Shown here piece by piece: positions 60,732-64,000 of a DNA stretch of 64,000 nt. Within the stretch, counting starts at the first letter, position 1. The number at the start of each line of letters is the position of its first letter. This DNA comes from Ichthyophthirius multifiliis. Taxonomy: Eukaryota; Ciliophora; Oligohymenophorea; Hymenostomatida. The notes below the pieces were generated by a model. It saw nothing but the letters and a program-made list of their open reading frames with translations, was not told the DNA's origin and searched no databases. The position numbers and the translations under genes are program-made. The stretch spans positions 124,001 to 188,000 of the forward strand of contig NW_004087746.1 of assembly GCF_000220395.1 (NCBI RefSeq), given 5' to 3'.

Positions 60732-63700
60732 ATGGATTAATAAGATTAATAAAATAATATAGACTAATATTAATATTAAAGCTAAGACTAAAGTACTTTA
60801 GCAAATATTAATTACGAATTTAAAAATCTATAAACTCGTTTAGAAGAAGTAGAAAAGAAAAACGTATCAATTTTAAGTTAGCTAAACTTCATTTAAAATA
60901 ATCCATCTTAAAACTATTAATAAAATATTAATTATATGGCAAAATAATATTAATCACATTCCCCTAAAATTAAGAAATTAAATATAAAATGTTAAATTTA
61001 AAGAACATAACCTAAATGTTATATTCAAAAGTATTTAAAATAAAAAAATATACATATAAATTTATAATTAATATATATAAAAGCAATTAATAAAGTTTAC
61101 AAAAAAGGAATTAGCAAAAAAAAATCGAATTACATAAAAACAGTTTCATTGAATAAAAAAATATGAATAGTGAAATATTAGTTAAAACTCCAAATACTTC
61201 AAAAAATGCTTAAGAAAATAATAGGAATCATCAAGTAAGCAATTCCATGTCGAAAAAAAAAAATTCTGACTAAATTTAAAATACTAATATTATGAATTCT
61301 TCTGTTTGTATAAATCAATTAAAAAAGGAAATTAAATTCTTAAAAAGTTAAATTATAAATGCTGAATAATCTTTAGAAAAATAAATTAAATAAAATTAAG
61401 AGTTGCATAAAATTTTAACCGAAAATGAATAATATTATCAAAATTCTATTTAAGAAAAAATGCATGATTATAATTTAGAAATAGAACAAAATATATAATT
61501 ATAATAATAAAAGTCTAATATTGAATATAAATATTAAAAGCAAAAAAAGAATTTATAAAAACTTTATAAAATAATTACTGAAAAAGAAAACGAAAATAAA
61601 TAAATTAACTAATAAATAGAATTGTAAATTTCAAATATAAAAGAAAATGCAGAAAATTAAATTATTTAATTAGAAGAATAAACGAATTAGAAAATTCAGA
61701 AAATTTTTGAATGTTTAAATAATAAAGAGAATGAAATTAAAATATTATAAGTATATAAAATAAATAAATAAATATATTATTAATATTTATTAAATTTTTA
61801 AAGAATAAAATTTAGTTTTTCTCATCTCTAAAATAAAATTCTTTAGTTGATTGCATATATTAAATATATAATAATTTAAATTAATTATAAACTAATTTAT
61901 AATATAGTAAAAGTAATTTACTTGAATAAAATTAAATTAATTTTTTAGATAATATATTAGAATTGAAAGAAAAAAAAGAATATATTTTAAATGATTTAAA
62001 ATAAAATAAAAATTAAAAAAATTAACAATAACTTTTAGAAATGATTTAATTTTTAGATTAATAAATAAATTAAATATAAAATAATAATATCGATAAAAAA
62101 TAACTTATTATTAAAATTGATTAATTATAATAAGAAAAATAAAATCAATCATAAGAATTTAATAATTATTTTAAAAATAAAATAAGTATTTTATTAAATC
62201 AAAATATTGATAATTTAAATGAAGGATTTAAACTATTGGAATAAAAAATATAAGAAAATTCTACTCCAAAAACATTTAAATAAGTAGAATGCTAGTATTA
62301 AGAAGGGATATAAATAAATAAGTGTAATGAACTTTTGCCAGAATTATAAAATAATAATTCTAATTTATAATAACAAATTTATAATTCTTAACAATAAAAT
62401 TAAGAGACGATAAATTAAATTTAAAATTATGAATAAACTATAGAAAAATTAAATATTTAGAATCAAAAAAATTTAGAAAATATAGAAATTTTATAAATAT
62501 AAATATAAGAATATAAAAATATTAATGAAATAATTTAAAACAAAAATGAATGCTAAAAAAACAACGAAAACTTATCTAAAATTTTAATCTTAAAAGAATA
62601 ATAAATTGAATAATTAATTTTATAAATAAATAAATACTAAAATGAAGGAAATGCAACTTTAAATTAAAAGATATTAAATTTATAATAAATAATATAAGAA
62701 TAATAACATATAAATCAAGAAACAAATAAATAAAATTAATCATTAAAAGAAGAAAATATTAAATTAAATAATTAATATTAGACAATATAAGAACAATTAA
62801 ATAAATAAAATAATTTAATAATTGATAAAGAAACAGATTATAATTTGATAAAATAAAAACAAGATATAGATAATAATTAAAAAGAAATATTATCATAATA
62901 ATAAAAATAGTTTATAAATAATCGAAATTCGGATTAAGACTAATTAAAAAATGAATTTGAAAATTTCAAATAATAGTATTATTTTATAGAAGGGTAAAAC
63001 TTAAAGCTTTCAGAAAAAAATAATAATTTAGAGTAAAAAATAATTAGGTTAAATGATTAAATACAAGATAAATAATTAAAAATAGAAGATTACAATTAAT
63101 AAAATGAATAATTATAATAAAAAATACAAAATTAAAATATTTTATATTAAAAAACATAAAATGAATTTTAGGTATTATTAAAAGAAAACAAAAATTTGAT
63201 TGAATAAATAGGATAAAAATAAAATATTATTTTTGAATAAGAAAAGTTAATTAAATAATTATATGATGTTTAGAAACAATAAAATGATTAAAAATAAAAT
63301 GCCGATAAAAATATTTAACAAGTTTAATAAATGAATAGTTTAATAGAATAATTAAAATAAGAAATTAAATAAAAAATTGAAAATATTTAATAAAACGAAA
63401 GAAGTTTATAAAAAAATTAAGAAATTAATTAATAATAATTATAATATATTAATGAAATGGAATTAGAAATTATTAATTTAAAAGATTAAATGAATAATTA
63501 AAATAAATTTGTTTATGAATTGTAAAATAATTAGGAAAAAAATTATTATGAAAATATTTAATTAAAAGATGATATTAATAAAAAGAATTTAATTATTGAA
63601 AATTTATAAAAAAAAAATTAGGATTAATTTATTAAATATAATGATGAAATTTAACGAGAACTTAATAAACAAGAAGAAGAAGAAGATTAAATTAAATAAT

Positions 63701-64000
63701 CTTAATAAAGAAATAAAGAAGATTTATAAAATGAATTAAACAATAAAATTAAAGATTTAATATAGTAATTAAACTAATAAAATGTCGAATAAAAATAATA
63801 TTATTCGCAAAACAAATAACTCAATATATAATTATAAGAACTGTAGAAAGAAAATACATAATTATAAAATTAAATGAATGAATATAATATAAAAAATATA
63901 AATAATATATAAAAATAAAATAATTTAGAATAATAAATATAATAAGACTTGGAATTAATTTCTGAATTATAATTGAAAATCGAATAATTAAAAGAATAAA
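60732..64000 (+). CDS. Long coiled-coil protein, 3' end outside the window
   Basis: ATG at 60732 opens MDQQDQQNNIDQYQYQSQDQ, then NYEFKNLQTRLEEVEKKNVS. After a probable intron around 61030-61090, an almost continuous coiled coil runs to the end of the window: NQLKKEIKFLKSQIINAEQS, IELQISNIKENAENQIIQLE, EEQTNQKIQKIFECLNNKE. Composition is dominated by Q, E, K, N, L and I, with Gln mostly from TAA. No globular domain is seen in the 1,000 or so residues present. No TGA closes the late frame before 64000, so the gene is partial. Probably a structural protein of basal body, cortex or similar, judged only from its form. Confidence 0.55.

Noticed and set aside
1-64000. Mobile elements, virus-like elements, tRNA, rRNA or CRISPR arrays
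   Set aside because: No reverse transcriptase, transposase, capsid or integrase motifs, no cloverleaf-like G/C-rich segments and no regularly spaced identical repeats were seen on reading both strands.

Overview
The window is nuclear DNA of a ciliate, most likely macronuclear. It is extremely AT-rich. Proteins read correctly only if TAA and TAG encode glutamine and TGA is the sole stop; under the standard code almost every gene is chopped into pieces. Genes are interrupted by short AT-rich GT-AG introns, mostly about 43-70 nt, often ending in a run of A before the final AG. This combination fits oligohymenophorean ciliates, and the base composition suggests Ichthyophthirius rather than Tetrahymena. 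The genus is an inference; the genetic code is read directly from the conserved protein families.

Layout. 0.1-6.8 kb (minus): a TPC1-type two-pore cation channel with linker EF-hands, then an unknown protein. 7.1-20 kb (plus): CPSF100, an unknown Q-rich protein, an OSCA/TMEM63 channel, a MAPKBP1/WDR62-type WD40 protein, and a poorly resolved coding-like stretch. 20.5-22.5 kb (minus): a PH-domain protein with a degenerate kinase domain. 24-28 kb (plus): a two-repeat HN1/Jupiter protein, a degenerate pantothenate-kinase-family protein with a G-rich tract in its intron, and a divergent Cdc20/Fizzy protein. 28-33.4 kb (minus): Golgi pH regulator and TRMT11. 34.1-42.6 kb (minus): a very large unrecognised locus with a Q/E/N-rich repeat half and a cysteine-rich folded half, perhaps one gene. 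43.7-44.5 kb (minus): a short La-motif protein. 45-51.8 kb (plus): a small coiled coil, an N/Q-rich ciliate-type protein and a cyclic-nucleotide-binding protein. 52-56.3 kb (minus): a coiled coil, an intact AGC kinase and an N/Q-rich protein. 57-64 kb (plus): a secretory cytochrome b561-cytochrome b5-reductase fusion and a long coiled-coil protein running off the end.

This is ordinary eukaryotic gene content: signalling (cyclic-nucleotide binding, AGC kinase, pseudokinase), ion channels, RNA processing and modification (CPSF100, TRMT11, La motif) and membrane redox. There are no operons, and neighbours are not obviously related in function. I saw no tRNA, rRNA, CRISPR, telomere or convincing mobile element. 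Several Q/N-rich genes change reading frame, often next to A/T homopolymers; this could be unrecognised introns, real change or homopolymer errors in the source sequence, so exon structures and protein lengths are approximate.
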